NCBI GenBank assembly: GCA_036000105.1
Contig: DASYGE010000012.1
Coordinates: 744,001 to 808,000 of the forward strand
Direction of reading: 5' to 3'
DNA from: DASUBN01 sp036000105
GTDB lineage: Bacteria > Pseudomonadota > Gammaproteobacteria > Natronospirales > REEB76
Length of the DNA: 64,000 nt
The translations under genes and the position numbers were made by a program. This document shows positions 56,028 through 63,942 of this stretch, in pieces. The notes under the pieces are model-generated. The model did no database searches. It saw only the letters and a program-made list of their open reading frames with translations, and was not told where the DNA came from. Each line of letters starts with the position of its first letter. The first letter of the stretch is position 1.

Positions 56028-56966
56028 ATGAACACCGTCCCGGAAAACCAGGCTGCCTCCGCCGTCCTCATGATCCGGCCGGCCAACTTCGGCGCCAACC
56101 CGGAGACCGCCCTCTCCAATGCCTTCCAGACCAGTACCGAGACCGGCGATGAGGTGCAGAAGCGCGCCGCGGCCGAGTTCGACGCGCTGGCAGCAGCCTT
56201 GCTGGCCGCCGGCGTGCAGGTGGAAGTGTTCGAAGACCGGGTCGAGCCCGTGACCCCCGACGCCGTATTCCCCAACAACTGGGTGAGTTTCCACGCTGAT
56301 GGCAGCGCCTGGCTCTATCCGCTCCTGGCGACGAACCGCCGCTGGGAGCGGCGCACCGACATATTGGAAGCGCTCAAGATGGAGCGTGGCTACAAGCTCG
56401 AAGAAGTGCGCGACCTCTCCCATGCCGAACTTGATGGCCGCTTCCTGGAAGGCACCGGCAGCCTGGTGCTGGACCGGCCGAACCGGGTGGTGTACGCCGG
56501 ACTCTCCTCCCGCACCGACAGCCGCATGCTGGATGAGTGGGCGCGGCGCGCGGGGTACGCAGCGATCTCTTTCCACGCCCGCGACAGCCGCGGCCGGCCC
56601 ATCTACCACACCAACGTCATGTTCTGCATCGGCGCCCGCTTCGCGGTGGTGTGCCTGGATAGCATCGTGGAGCCGCCGGCCCGCGAGCGGGTGCAGAAGC
56701 GCCTCACGGACACCGGCCACGAAGTCATCGTCATCAGCCCTTATCAGATGGAAGCCTTCGCCGGGAACATGCTGGAGCTCACGGGCCGCGGCGGGCGCAG
56801 CCTGCTCGCCATGTCTGCCCGGGCCGAGCGCGCGCTCAATCCCGCGCAGCGTACCGCCCTTGAGAAACACGCGCGCATCATCGCCGTGCCCATCGACACC
56901 ATCGAAGCCTGCTCCGGGGGCAGCGTACGGTGCATGCTCGCCGAAATCCACCTTCCGAGGATTTAG
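56028..56966 (+). CDS. ctlX: Citrulline utilisation hydrolase CtlX / amidinotransferase-fold hydrolase
   Basis: A 312-residue guanidino/ureido-modifying (amidinotransferase) fold enzyme. VLMIRPANFGANPETALSNAF opens it, then the substrate-binding acid in TPDAVFPNNWVSFH, His in RPIYHTNVMF, and nucleophilic Cys in IEACSGGSVRCMLAEIH near residue 295. This matches citrulline hydrolase (CtlX) rather than arginine deiminase. It would yield ornithine from citrulline, feeding RocD. It is divergent from the 2OG oxygenase and followed by a repeat element. Confidence 0.87.
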   Translation: MNTVPENQAASAVLMIRPANFGANPETALSNAFQTSTETGDEVQKRAAAEFDALAAALLAAGVQVEVFEDRVEPVTPDAVFPNNWVSFHADGSAWLYPLLATNRRWERRTDILEALKMERGYKLEEVRDLSHAELDGRFLEGTGSLVLDRPNRVVYAGLSSRTDSRMLDEWARRAGYAAISFHARDSRGRPIYHTNVMFCIGARFAVVCLDSIVEPPARERVQKRLTDTGHEVIVISPYQMEAFAGNMLELTGRGGRSLLAMSARAERALNPAQRTALEKHARIIAVPIDTIEACSGGSVRCMLAEIHLPRI

Positions 56967-56971
56967 ATTAT

Positions 56972-57117
56972 CCTCAAAGCTACTCGGCAACTGCTCCCTG
57001 CGTTGCTCTACCGCCTGCGTCCATGCAGGCGTGCGCTCGGCGCCTTCGCTTTTGACCAGGGATGGTCTTATGCCGTGGAGGGCAGGGATGCCCGAGAACG
57101 GCCATGACGCTTTGAGG
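56972..57117 (+). repeat. Dispersed intergenic element, family A copy 2
   Basis: A 146-bp element with perfect 9-bp ends CCTCAAAGC (56972-56980) and GCTTTGAGG (57109-57117). The core TACTCGGCAACTGCTCCC, TTGCTCTACCG and stem GCCTGC-GTCCAT-GCAGGC is shared with 63722. The right part has GTCTTATGCCGTGGAG, also shared. It starts 6 nt after the ctlX stop. Confidence 0.82.
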
Positions 57118-57134
57118 TTCTTTTTTAGAGGGTA

Positions 57135-57605
57135 ATGAAGATGGCCGAAAAAAGCCTGCAAGAGACCTACGCCCCCCACAACGCCTGTTTCGGCTGCGGC
57201 CCTGCGAACGCCAAAGGCCTGCATGTGCGCAGCTTCGTGCAAGGCGAGGAGGTGGTGGCCGAATGGCATGCGGAGGAATACCACGAGGCTTTCCCCGGCG
57301 TGCTGAACGGCGGCATCGTAGGCTCTCTCCTGGACTGCCATTGCAACTGGACCGCCGCCTGGCATCTCATGCAGAAAGCGGGCGCCGCCTCGCCGCCCTG
57401 CACCGTGACCGCTGAGTATTCCATCACCCTGAAGCGCCCCACCCCGACGGACGGCCCCATCTCCCTGCGCGCCCGCATCGTGTCCTCCACCGAAGACCGG
57501 GCGGTGGTGGAGGGCGAGCTGTGGGCGGGGGGCAAGCTCTGCGACACCTGCCGTGGCACTTTCGTGGCCGTGAAAGAAGGTCACCCGGCCTTCCATCGCT
57601 GGTAA
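57135..57605 (+). CDS. PaaI-type hotdog-fold thioesterase
   Basis: A 156-residue single hotdog domain. CFGCGPANAKGLHVR (near residue 16) and FPGVLNGGIVGSLLDCHCN (near 55, with the catalytic Asn/Gly-Gly and Asp region) are typical of the acyl-CoA thioesterase PaaI/YiiD group. The ATG at 57135 has AGAGGG just upstream, a sequence abutting the end of repeat copy 2. The substrate is unknown. It precedes the adenylate cyclase by 29 nt. Confidence 0.85.
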   Translation: MKMAEKSLQETYAPHNACFGCGPANAKGLHVRSFVQGEEVVAEWHAEEYHEAFPGVLNGGIVGSLLDCHCNWTAAWHLMQKAGAASPPCTVTAEYSITLKRPTPTDGPISLRARIVSSTEDRAVVEGELWAGGKLCDTCRGTFVAVKEGHPAFHRW

Positions 57606-57634
57606 TATCGAGGGGGGTCATCGGGAGGGGTCTC

Positions 57635-59479
57635 ATGGCTAAGCGGATGGGGTTCAGTGGGCGGCCGGTGTTGCTGGCGTTATTCGTCGTGCTGGTCCTC
57701 GTGGATTTCTTCGTCTTGGGCGGGCTCACCTACATAGAGCACCCGCTGCAGGATTTCCTGGTGCGCATCCATTCCGCCACCCGTGTGCCGGATCCGGGCG
57801 TGGTGGTGGTGGATGTGGACGATCCGAGCCTGCTGGCCGCCCAGAAAGATATGGGCATCAGCTGGCCCTGGCCCCGTTCCATGTACGCCGACCTGCTGAA
57901 CGGCCTCATGAAGCAGGGCCCCAAGGCGGTGGTCTTCGACATCTACTTCGTGGACCCGGACAACCTGCGCCCGGAGAACGACCGTTATCTGATCCAGACC
58001 GCCGCTCCCGACGATCGGGTGTATTTCCCGGTGGTGCGTCTCGAAGGCGCCGATGACAGCAAGGCCGCGGTGGAACTCAAGGATTATCCGCCGCAGTTCG
58101 GTTTCGAACCCGGGCCGGACGCTGATCCCGATGCCCGCGCCGCCATGCTGTTCCCGCTGCCGCAGCTCGCCATCACCGGGCGCGTGGGCGTGGTGAATTT
58201 CCTGCAGGATGCGGACAAGGTGGGTCGCCGCTACTACAACTACTACGACGCCTATGGCTGGCAGCTGCCGTCCCTGCCGGTGAAAGTGGCGGAAGGTCTC
58301 GGTTACAGCGTGCCGACCGGGGATTCCTTCGTGCTCAACTGGCGCGGCCGCGCTGGCGGCATCCCCCACGTACCCTTCTATGCTCTCTACACCGACATGC
58401 AGCGGCGCGTCTCAGCGCGTCCGGCGAACGAGTTCAAGGACAAGATCATCGTCATCGGCACCAATGCTGCGGGTCTCGGCGATGCCCACCCGACGCCGCT
58501 CTCCGCCGCCTATGGCGGCGTGGACATCCTCGCCACCGCCCTCGCTAACCTCAAGGACGGCGACTGGCTGCGGCGTGGCCCGCCCTGGAGCGGAGCGTTG
58601 CTGGCGCTCGCGCTGGTGCTGGGGCTCGCCGCCTTCTTCGGTCGCGGCCATGGCCCGTTCCAGATCGGGCTCGGGCTCCTCGTGGTCACGCTCGTGGTGG
58701 TGCTGTGCACCTATCTCCTGCTGCGATTCCGCTGGCTCATGCCCGTGATGCAGCCGTTGATCTTCGCCTGGCTGTTCTACGTCAGCATGGCCCTGGCCGA
58801 ATACCTGCGTGAGCGCCGCGAGCGCCAGGTGGCCATCGGCATGTTCGGCCGCTTCCTGGATCCGCGCGTGGTGGCGGATCTCGTCAAGAACCAGCGCAAC
58901 CTCCTGGACGAAGGCGCCAAGAGCCGCGAAGTCACGCTCCTGTTCTCGGACATCCGCGGCTTCACCACCCTCTCCGAGACCCGCACGCCCGAGCAGGTGG
59001 TGGCCATCCTCAACCGTTATTTCACCCTGCAAGTGGACGTGGTGTTCCGCCACGGCGGCACCGTGGACAAGTTCATCGGCGATTGCATCATGGCCTTCTG
59101 GGGCGCACCGCTGCCGGATGAAGACCAGGCCAAGAATGCCGTGGCCGCCGCCCTCGAGATGAGCAAAGTGCTGCTGGAGTTCCGCAAGGACCTGGGCGAC
59201 CTCGCCGAAGTCTTCGACGTCGGCATCGGCATCCACACAGGCCAGGCTGTGGTCGGCTTCATGGGCTCCGAGAACAAGCTGGATTACACCGCCATCGGCG
59301 ACACCGTGAACCTGGCGAGCCGCATCGAAGGCCAGACCAAGGGCATCGCCCGGGTGCTCGTGTCCGCCGCCACCCGCGAGCGCTGCGGCGGTGCCTTTGA
59401 CTTCGTGCTCCGCGGCACTTATAAAGTGAAGGGCCGGACCGAGCCGGTCGAGCTGTACGAACCCCTGGAGAGAGCATGA
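57635..59479 (+). CDS. CHASE2-domain class III adenylate/guanylate cyclase
   Basis: A 614-residue membrane cyclase. An N-terminal TM (VLLALFVVLVLVDFFVLGGL), a periplasmic CHASE2 domain at about residues 30-315 (VVVVDVDDPSLLA, WPWPRSMYADLL, VVFDIYFVDPD), then three TMs at about 325-400, and a cytoplasmic class III cyclase domain. Metal-binding Asp is in LLFSDIRGFTT, second Asp in FIGDCIMAFWGAP, and the transition-state Asn in DYTAIGDTVNLASRIEG. GGGAGGGG is 4 nt before the ATG at 57635. It should make cAMP (or cGMP) in response to an extracytoplasmic cue. It is coupled by ATGA to the SH3 gene. Confidence 0.93.
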   Translation: MAKRMGFSGRPVLLALFVVLVLVDFFVLGGLTYIEHPLQDFLVRIHSATRVPDPGVVVVDVDDPSLLAAQKDMGISWPWPRSMYADLLNGLMKQGPKAVVFDIYFVDPDNLRPENDRYLIQTAAPDDRVYFPVVRLEGADDSKAAVELKDYPPQFGFEPGPDADPDARAAMLFPLPQLAITGRVGVVNFLQDADKVGRRYYNYYDAYGWQLPSLPVKVAEGLGYSVPTGDSFVLNWRGRAGGIPHVPFYALYTDMQRRVSARPANEFKDKIIVIGTNAAGLGDAHPTPLSAAYGGVDILATALANLKDGDWLRRGPPWSGALLALALVLGLAAFFGRGHGPFQIGLGLLVVTLVVVLCTYLLLRFRWLMPVMQPLIFAWLFYVSMALAEYLRERRERQVAIGMFGRFLDPRVVADLVKNQRNLLDEGAKSREVTLLFSDIRGFTTLSETRTPEQVVAILNRYFTLQVDVVFRHGGTVDKFIGDCIMAFWGAPLPDEDQAKNAVAAALEMSKVLLEFRKDLGDLAEVFDVGIGIHTGQAVVGFMGSENKLDYTAIGDTVNLASRIEGQTKGIARVLVSAATRERCGGAFDFVLRGTYKVKGRTEPVELYEPLERA

Positions 59480-60000
59480 GACGTCCGTTGTTCATAGGTG
59501 CGTTGCTGCTGCTCGTCCTCGGAGTGGTGCAGGCGAGTTCCGGCGGCACCATGGCCCAGACCGTGACCACGGCCAAGATGAACGACGGCCCGCATTCCGA
59601 TGCCAAGGCCATCGGCAGCGTACCGGTCAACACCAGTCTCACCATCATCGAGCGCCACGGCGGCTGGTACCACGTGCGCCTCGCCGACGGCCAGACCGGC
59701 TGGCTGCCCATGACCAACCTGCGGCTGAACTACGGCAACGCCCGCGGCAGTAGCAGCGGCAGTTCCAGCTCCGGCTTCTTCAGCCTGTTCGAGAGCGGTC
59801 GTTCCGGCGCCGCCGGCACCACCGCCACCACCGGCGTGCGCGGCCTCAACACCGGTGATATCTCCAACGCCAAGCCAGATCCCCAGGCGGTCACCGAACT
59901 GAACCAGTGGGCTGCCAAACCGCCGGAGGCCCGCCAGTTCGCCGACCAGTTGCCGGCGAAGGCCGTGAAAGTGGATTACCTGCCGAAGGTGAAGCCATGA
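59476..60000 (+). CDS. Secreted bacterial SH3-domain protein
   Basis: A 174-residue precursor with signal peptide FIGALLLLVLGVVQA. A bacterial SH3 (SH3b) domain covers about residues 28-85 (VTTAKMNDGPHSDAKAIG, VRLADGQTGWLPMTNLRL). A Ser/Gly-rich linker follows, then a helical tail (PQAVTELNQWAAKPPEARQF). SH3b domains often bind peptidoglycan or peptides. Its start overlaps the cyclase stop and its stop overlaps the M48 start, each by 4 nt (ATGA), so the three genes are translationally coupled. Confidence 0.88.
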   Translation: MRRPLFIGALLLLVLGVVQASSGGTMAQTVTTAKMNDGPHSDAKAIGSVPVNTSLTIIERHGGWYHVRLADGQTGWLPMTNLRLNYGNARGSSSGSSSSGFFSLFESGRSGAAGTTATTGVRGLNTGDISNAKPDPQAVTELNQWAAKPPEARQFADQLPAKAVKVDYLPKVKP

Positions 60001-60881
60001 AGCGCCGCGCCGTATATCTGTTCGCGGGCGCTTTGGCGCTCGGCCTGCCCACCGCCGTGTTCGCCGGTCTCGATCTCGGCAGCCTCATCAGCACCATCAA
60101 GCAGGCGGTCACGCCCGCCGACCTGCAGCAGGAAGAAGACATCGGCGCCGCCGCCGCCGCCACGCTCCTCGGCGCCTCCAAACCCATCACGAACGCTGCG
60201 GTGCAGGACTACGTGAACAAGGTGGGCTTGTGGGTGGCGCTGCAGAGCGACCGGCCGGACCTGCCCTGGCATTTCGCTGTGGTGGATTCGGATGACATCG
60301 ACGCCTTCGCCGCCCCCGGCGGTTACGTGTTCCTCACCCGCGGTCTGCTACTGCACATGCACAACGAAGCGGAACTCGCCGGCGTGCTCGGCCACGAGAT
60401 CACCCACGTGGTCCTGAAGCATCACCTGAAGGAACTGCAGCGCGCCGCGCGTCTGGAGCTGGTGAGCCAGGGCGCCCAAGCCGGGTTGGCGGAGAAAGGG
60501 TACAACAGCAACTTGGACCAGCAGGCTTTCGACAAGATCTCCAACGCCACGCGCAACCTGTATGCCACGGGCCTGGACAAGGACGATGAGTTCGACGCGG
60601 ATCGCGCCGGCGTGGTGCTGGCCGCCCGTGCAGGCTATGACCCTTACGGCCTCCTGGCCGTGCTCCAGACCCTGCAAGGGGTGGATCCCAAGAGCGGCAA
60701 GATGCAGCTCCTGCTCGCCACCCATCCCGCGCCGGCGGACCGCATCGCGGCACTCTCCGCCGCCATGGAGGCCGGACATATGGATAAGTATGGGAACCAG
60801 GCAGAAGGACAGGAGCGCTTCATAGATGTGGTCAAGCAGCTGGTCCCGGCGAAACCGGCACCGGCAGCCGCTAGCAAGTAA
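59997..60881 (+). CDS. Periplasmic M48 family metalloprotease
   Basis: A 294-residue exported zinc protease. Signal peptide YLFAGALALGLPTAVFA. The zinc motif is HEITHVVLKHH near residue 139, and the third ligand is in DEFDADRAG near 200. AAPGGYVFLTRGLL is the conserved strand before the active site. It belongs with the BepA/LoiP-like periplasmic M48 enzymes that act on misfolded outer-membrane proteins. It has no C-terminal TPR. It is the last gene of cyclase-SH3-M48. Confidence 0.93.
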   Translation: MKRRAVYLFAGALALGLPTAVFAGLDLGSLISTIKQAVTPADLQQEEDIGAAAAATLLGASKPITNAAVQDYVNKVGLWVALQSDRPDLPWHFAVVDSDDIDAFAAPGGYVFLTRGLLLHMHNEAELAGVLGHEITHVVLKHHLKELQRAARLELVSQGAQAGLAEKGYNSNLDQQAFDKISNATRNLYATGLDKDDEFDADRAGVVLAARAGYDPYGLLAVLQTLQGVDPKSGKMQLLLATHPAPADRIAALSAAMEAGHMDKYGNQAEGQERFIDVVKQLVPAKPAPAAASK

Positions 60882-60897
60882 TGAAGTGAATCGTTAG

Positions 60898-60990
60898 CCG
60901 GCGCTCTCAGCCAGCATCTCGTCCATGAGCTCGTCGCATGCGACGAGCGCCCCGCCAGGAAGGCGGGGCGAGGAACGTCACCATGGATGG
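60898..60990 (-). repeat. Palindrome cluster, family B copy 2
   Basis: GCTCGTCGCATGCGACGAGC at 60929-60948 is a perfect palindrome. GCCCCGCC / GGCGGGGC at 60949-60969 and ACCATGGATGG at about 60979 follow. It is the inverted counterpart of the 3126-3290 cluster (CCATGG, GC stem, CTCGTCGCA palindrome in the same relative order). Confidence 0.75.
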
Positions 60991-61019
60991 GTCAGTGCTA
61001 CGCGAAAGAACCCGAAGTC

Positions 61020-61370
61020 TTATTTTTCTTCTTCGAGTATTTCATCCATAAATGCAATAGCCCTGCGCATGTGCGGCACCACGATAGTACCGCCCACGAC
61101 GAGCGCTACGCTCATCGCTTCGACTATTTCGTCTTTGCTGCAACCTGACTCTATACACTGACTGATGTGATATGAGACGCAATCATCACAACGCAAAACC
61201 ATAGATGTGGAGAGACCAAGAAGCTCTTTAGTCTTTTTGGGAAGCGCGCCATCCTGATAAGTGAGGCTATCAACAGAGAATACGCGCTTTATTACACGGT
61301 TATCTTCTGCGAGGAGACGTTCATTCATCCTCGTGCGGAATTCGTTGAACTCTTTGACGCGCTTGCCCAT
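61020..61370 (-). CDS. Carboxymuconolactone decarboxylase (AhpD-like) family protein
   Basis: A 116-residue CMD/AhpD-fold protein. The redox-type CxxC with following His is RCDDCVSYHISQC. The C-terminal helix (GTIVVPHMRRAIAFMDEIL) is conserved. AhpD-like proteins act as small disulfide reductases, while CMD members decarboxylate aromatics; the CxxC favours the first. Composition is lower in GC than the flanks (a sampled line is about 43 %). It lies 14 nt after the arginase stop and is probably co-transcribed with it. Confidence 0.85.
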   Translation of the reverse strand: MGKRVKEFNEFRTRMNERLLAEDNRVIKRVFSVDSLTYQDGALPKKTKELLGLSTSMVLRCDDCVSYHISQCIESGCSKDEIVEAMSVALVVGGTIVVPHMRRAIAFMDEILEEEK

Positions 61371-61384
61371 GGGCCGGCCCTGTC

Positions 61385-62299
61385 TTAAAGAATAGTTCTG
61401 CCGAGAGCGGATTGGATCAACCAGACTGCGAACTTGCCCGTCTTATTTTCCATGTCCATGGTGGGATTTAGTTCCACCACTTCCATGCCCACGAGCTTAT
61501 TGCTCTTCGAGAGCACTTCGCAGACCAGATGGGATTCGCGGAAGTTGAGCCCGCCGGGTACCGGCGTACCGACGCCGGGGGCCACGGAAGGGTCCGAGCC
61601 GTCCAGGTCATAGGAGAGATGGATGCCGGCGCTGGCCTTCCCAAGTATCTCCATGGCCTCTTCCAGGCAGTTGCTGGCGCCGCGCGCGTCTATCTCGCTC
61701 ATGGTGAACACGCGCACGCCCAGTTCCTTCACCACCTTGGCTTCCTTGGCATCCACCTGGCGCACGCCGAAGATCACCACGTTCTCGGGCTTGAGGGCCG
61801 GTTGGCCGCCGCTGATGCCCGTGAGCTCCGGAAGACCCTTGCCGAGCAGTACCGAGAGCGGCATGCCGTGGATGTTGCCCGAAGGGCTCGTATCCGGCGT
61901 GTTCATGTCCGTGTGAGCGTCGCACCAGAAGATGCCGAGATCCTTGCCCTTGCGGCGGTAGTGGCGGGCCATGCCGGCCACGGTGCCGATGGCCTGGGAG
62001 TGGTCGCCGCCCAGGACCAGCGGGAACTCCCCGTTGTCGAGGGTGCTCTCCACCTTGTCTGCCAGCTCGCGGCAGACTTCGTTGATCACGTTGAGATAGC
62101 GGGCGTTCTTCTCGCCGATCTCGGCGGCTTCCATGGAGACCTGGCCGATGTTGTGCATGCCCACCACCTCGTGGCCGATCTTCTTCAGTGCGGGCACCAC
62201 GCCGGCCACATGCATGGCGGAGGAACCCATGTCCGTGCCGCGGCGCCCGGCGCCGAGGTCGAGATGCACGTTGGTGATGCGTATTTTCTTTGAAGCCAA
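61385..62299 (-). CDS. rocF: Arginase
   Basis: A 304-residue ureohydrolase splitting arginine to ornithine and urea. Mn ligands are in LVLGGDHSQAIGT (His), FWCDAHTDMNTPDTSPSGNIHG (Asp, His, Asp) and LSYDLDGSDPSVAPGVGTP (two Asp). The start is uncertain: the TTG at 62299 (LASKKIR) gives a normal length, but I see no strong ribosome binding site; the frame stays open upstream to 62416. It is upstream of a CMD-family gene and divergent from the PKHD hydroxylase. It supplies ornithine for RocD. Confidence 0.92.
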   Translation of the reverse strand: MASKKIRITNVHLDLGAGRRGTDMGSSAMHVAGVVPALKKIGHEVVGMHNIGQVSMEAAEIGEKNARYLNVINEVCRELADKVESTLDNGEFPLVLGGDHSQAIGTVAGMARHYRRKGKDLGIFWCDAHTDMNTPDTSPSGNIHGMPLSVLLGKGLPELTGISGGQPALKPENVVIFGVRQVDAKEAKVVKELGVRVFTMSEIDARGASNCLEEAMEILGKASAGIHLSYDLDGSDPSVAPGVGTPVPGGLNFRESHLVCEVLSKSNKLVGMEVVELNPTMDMENKTGKFAVWLIQSALGRTIL

Positions 62300-62442
62300 G
62301 GGGATAACCGCTGGAAATACCGGGAAATGCAGGCCCAAGATTGTATCATGCCCGCTGGGTCCGCCGCAGCGCGCGGCCTTTGCGTATTGACAGCCCCATG
62401 TATGTACGGGTCTCATGATGCCGGGTAACCGAGGGGAAAGAC

Positions 62443-63114
62443 ATGCTTCTCAAGATAGACGGTCTGTTGAGTACCGCCGATGTCGCGCGCATCCGCGAGG
62501 CGCTCACCGGTGCCACCTTCGTGGATGGCCGCGTCACCGCGGGCGATGCGGTACGCAACGTCAAGAACAACCTGCAGGCCACGGGCCAGGAGAAGTTGCT
62601 GGATGAATCACGCCAGATCGTCGCCGTGGCCCTGCTCAAGAACGAACTCTTCACCCAGCGCATCCTGCCACGCCGCGTGCTGCCGGCCATGTTCAACCGC
62701 TATGAGTCAGGCATGAACTATGGCGGCCATGTGGACAACGCCATCATGGGCGGCGGCGACCCCATGCGCGCCGATGTCTCCGTCACCGTCTTCCTCACAG
62801 ATCCCGCCGACTATGACGGCGGCGAACTCGTCATAGACACCGACGGCGAAGCCCGCAAGGTGAAGCTCGGCATCGGCGGCGCCGTCATATACGATGCCAC
62901 CACCATCCACAGGGTCGAACCCGTCACCCGCGGCAGCCGTTTCGCCGCCATCGTCTGGGCCCAGAGCTTCGTGCGCGACGACAGCAAGCGCGAGATGCTC
63001 CAGGAGCTGTCGGAAGCCGCCCGCTGGGCGCGCACTGCATCTCCTGGGTCACATGAAGCCATGAAGATCAGCAAAGTCAGGGCCAATCTCATGCGCATGT
63101 GGGCGGAGCTATAA
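62443..63114 (+). CDS. PKHD-type Fe(II)/2OG hydroxylase (PiuC/YbiX-like)
   Basis: A 223-residue 2OG-Fe(II) dioxygenase. Iron ligands are His and Asp in GMNYGGHVDNAIM and His in DATTIHRVEPVTRGSR, with the 2OG Arg in the same segment. FLTDPADYDGGELVI is typical of the PiuC/YbiX family, which is often linked to iron uptake. No TonB-dependent receptor is adjacent. The ATG at 62443 is preceded by GAGGGGAAAG. It is divergent from arginase. Confidence 0.93.
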   Translation: MLLKIDGLLSTADVARIREALTGATFVDGRVTAGDAVRNVKNNLQATGQEKLLDESRQIVAVALLKNELFTQRILPRRVLPAMFNRYESGMNYGGHVDNAIMGGGDPMRADVSVTVFLTDPADYDGGELVIDTDGEARKVKLGIGGAVIYDATTIHRVEPVTRGSRFAAIVWAQSFVRDDSKREMLQELSEAARWARTASPGSHEAMKISKVRANLMRMWAEL

Positions 63115-63124
63115 TGAGAGCGTC

Positions 63125-63715
63125 ATGAGCCTGCCCTACAGAGCTTTACCTCTCAGTCTGATGCCTTCCGGCACCCACCTGGCGCGCTCTGCCCACGAGC
63201 TTCCGGCCCAGGCCACGTCCATGAGCCCGGCCTTGCATGCCATGACCGATCTCACCCACGTCACCCCCGCCGGCATCGAGCCGGATGCCAGCCTGCATAA
63301 GGCGGAGGAGCGCATGAAGCACGCCCAGGTGCGCCTACTGTTCGTGCTGGACATGAGAGGGGAACTCCTGGGGTTGGTCACCCTCAACGACATCCACGGC
63401 GAGCGCCCGCTCAGGGTGCAGCGCGACCTCGGCATCACCCATGCGGAGATCCGGGTACGCGACATCATGACGCCCATCGGCCGGCTCGAGACCCTCTCCA
63501 TGCGCGACGTGGAGGATGCGCGCATCGGCGACGTGATCCTTACGCTCAAACGCAGCGGCCGTCAGCATGCGCTGGTGGTGGAACGCACAGCGGAGGGTAC
63601 CGCCATACGCGGCATCTTCTCCGTCACCCGCATCAGCCGCCAGCTCGGCATGCCGGTGGAGACCAGCGGCATAGCCTCCACGTTCGCAGAGCTCGAAGCG
63701 GCCTTAACTCATTGA
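63125..63715 (+). CDS. CBS-domain protein
   Basis: A 196-residue protein with two CBS repeats. The first spans about residues 55-100 (LHKAEERMKHAQVRLLFVLD, LLGLVTLNDIHGERP) and the second about 110-180 (VRDIMTPIGRLETLSMRDV, HALVVERTAEGTAIRGIFSVTRIS). Such a tandem pair binds adenosyl ligands and usually acts as a regulatory or stand-alone sensor. It starts 10 nt after the PKHD gene, so it is probably co-transcribed. No effector domain is attached. Confidence 0.88.
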   Translation: MSLPYRALPLSLMPSGTHLARSAHELPAQATSMSPALHAMTDLTHVTPAGIEPDASLHKAEERMKHAQVRLLFVLDMRGELLGLVTLNDIHGERPLRVQRDLGITHAEIRVRDIMTPIGRLETLSMRDVEDARIGDVILTLKRSGRQHALVVERTAEGTAIRGIFSVTRISRQLGMPVETSGIASTFAELEAALTH

Positions 63716-63721
63716 GAGTTA

Positions 63722-63942
63722 CTCAAAAGCTGCTCGGCAACTGCTCCCTGCGTTGCTCTACCTCCTGCATCCCTGCAGTCGTGCGCTTGGCGCCTGCGCT
63801 TTTGACCAGGGGCTCGAAACGAAGTTTCGAGCGGACATACAGGAGGTATGTTCTGGGCCATGAGCGGAGCAGGAGGCGTAGCGATATGGGTCTTATGCCG
63901 TGAAGCGCATGGATGCGTGAGAACGGCCGCGACGCTTTCGAG
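63722..63942 (+). repeat. Dispersed intergenic element, family A copy 3, with internal insert
   Basis: A 221-bp element with ends CTCAAAAGC (63722-63730) and GCTTTCGAG (63934-63942). It matches copy 2 in the left core (GCTCGGCAACTGCTCCC, TTGCTCTACCT) and the right part (GTCTTATGCCGTGAAG, GAACGGCCGCGACGCTTT). An extra ~75 nt between them contains a hairpin GCTCGAAAC / GTTTCGAGC (63812-63832) and a second, ACATAC / GTATGT around an AGGAG loop (63835-63851). Confidence 0.82.

Noticed and set aside
55905..57596. N-terminal extension of the 2OG-oxygenase frame to a 919-residue product
   Set aside because: The extension runs antisense through ctlX and the thioesterase; the redoxin-like N-terminus begins at 55889.
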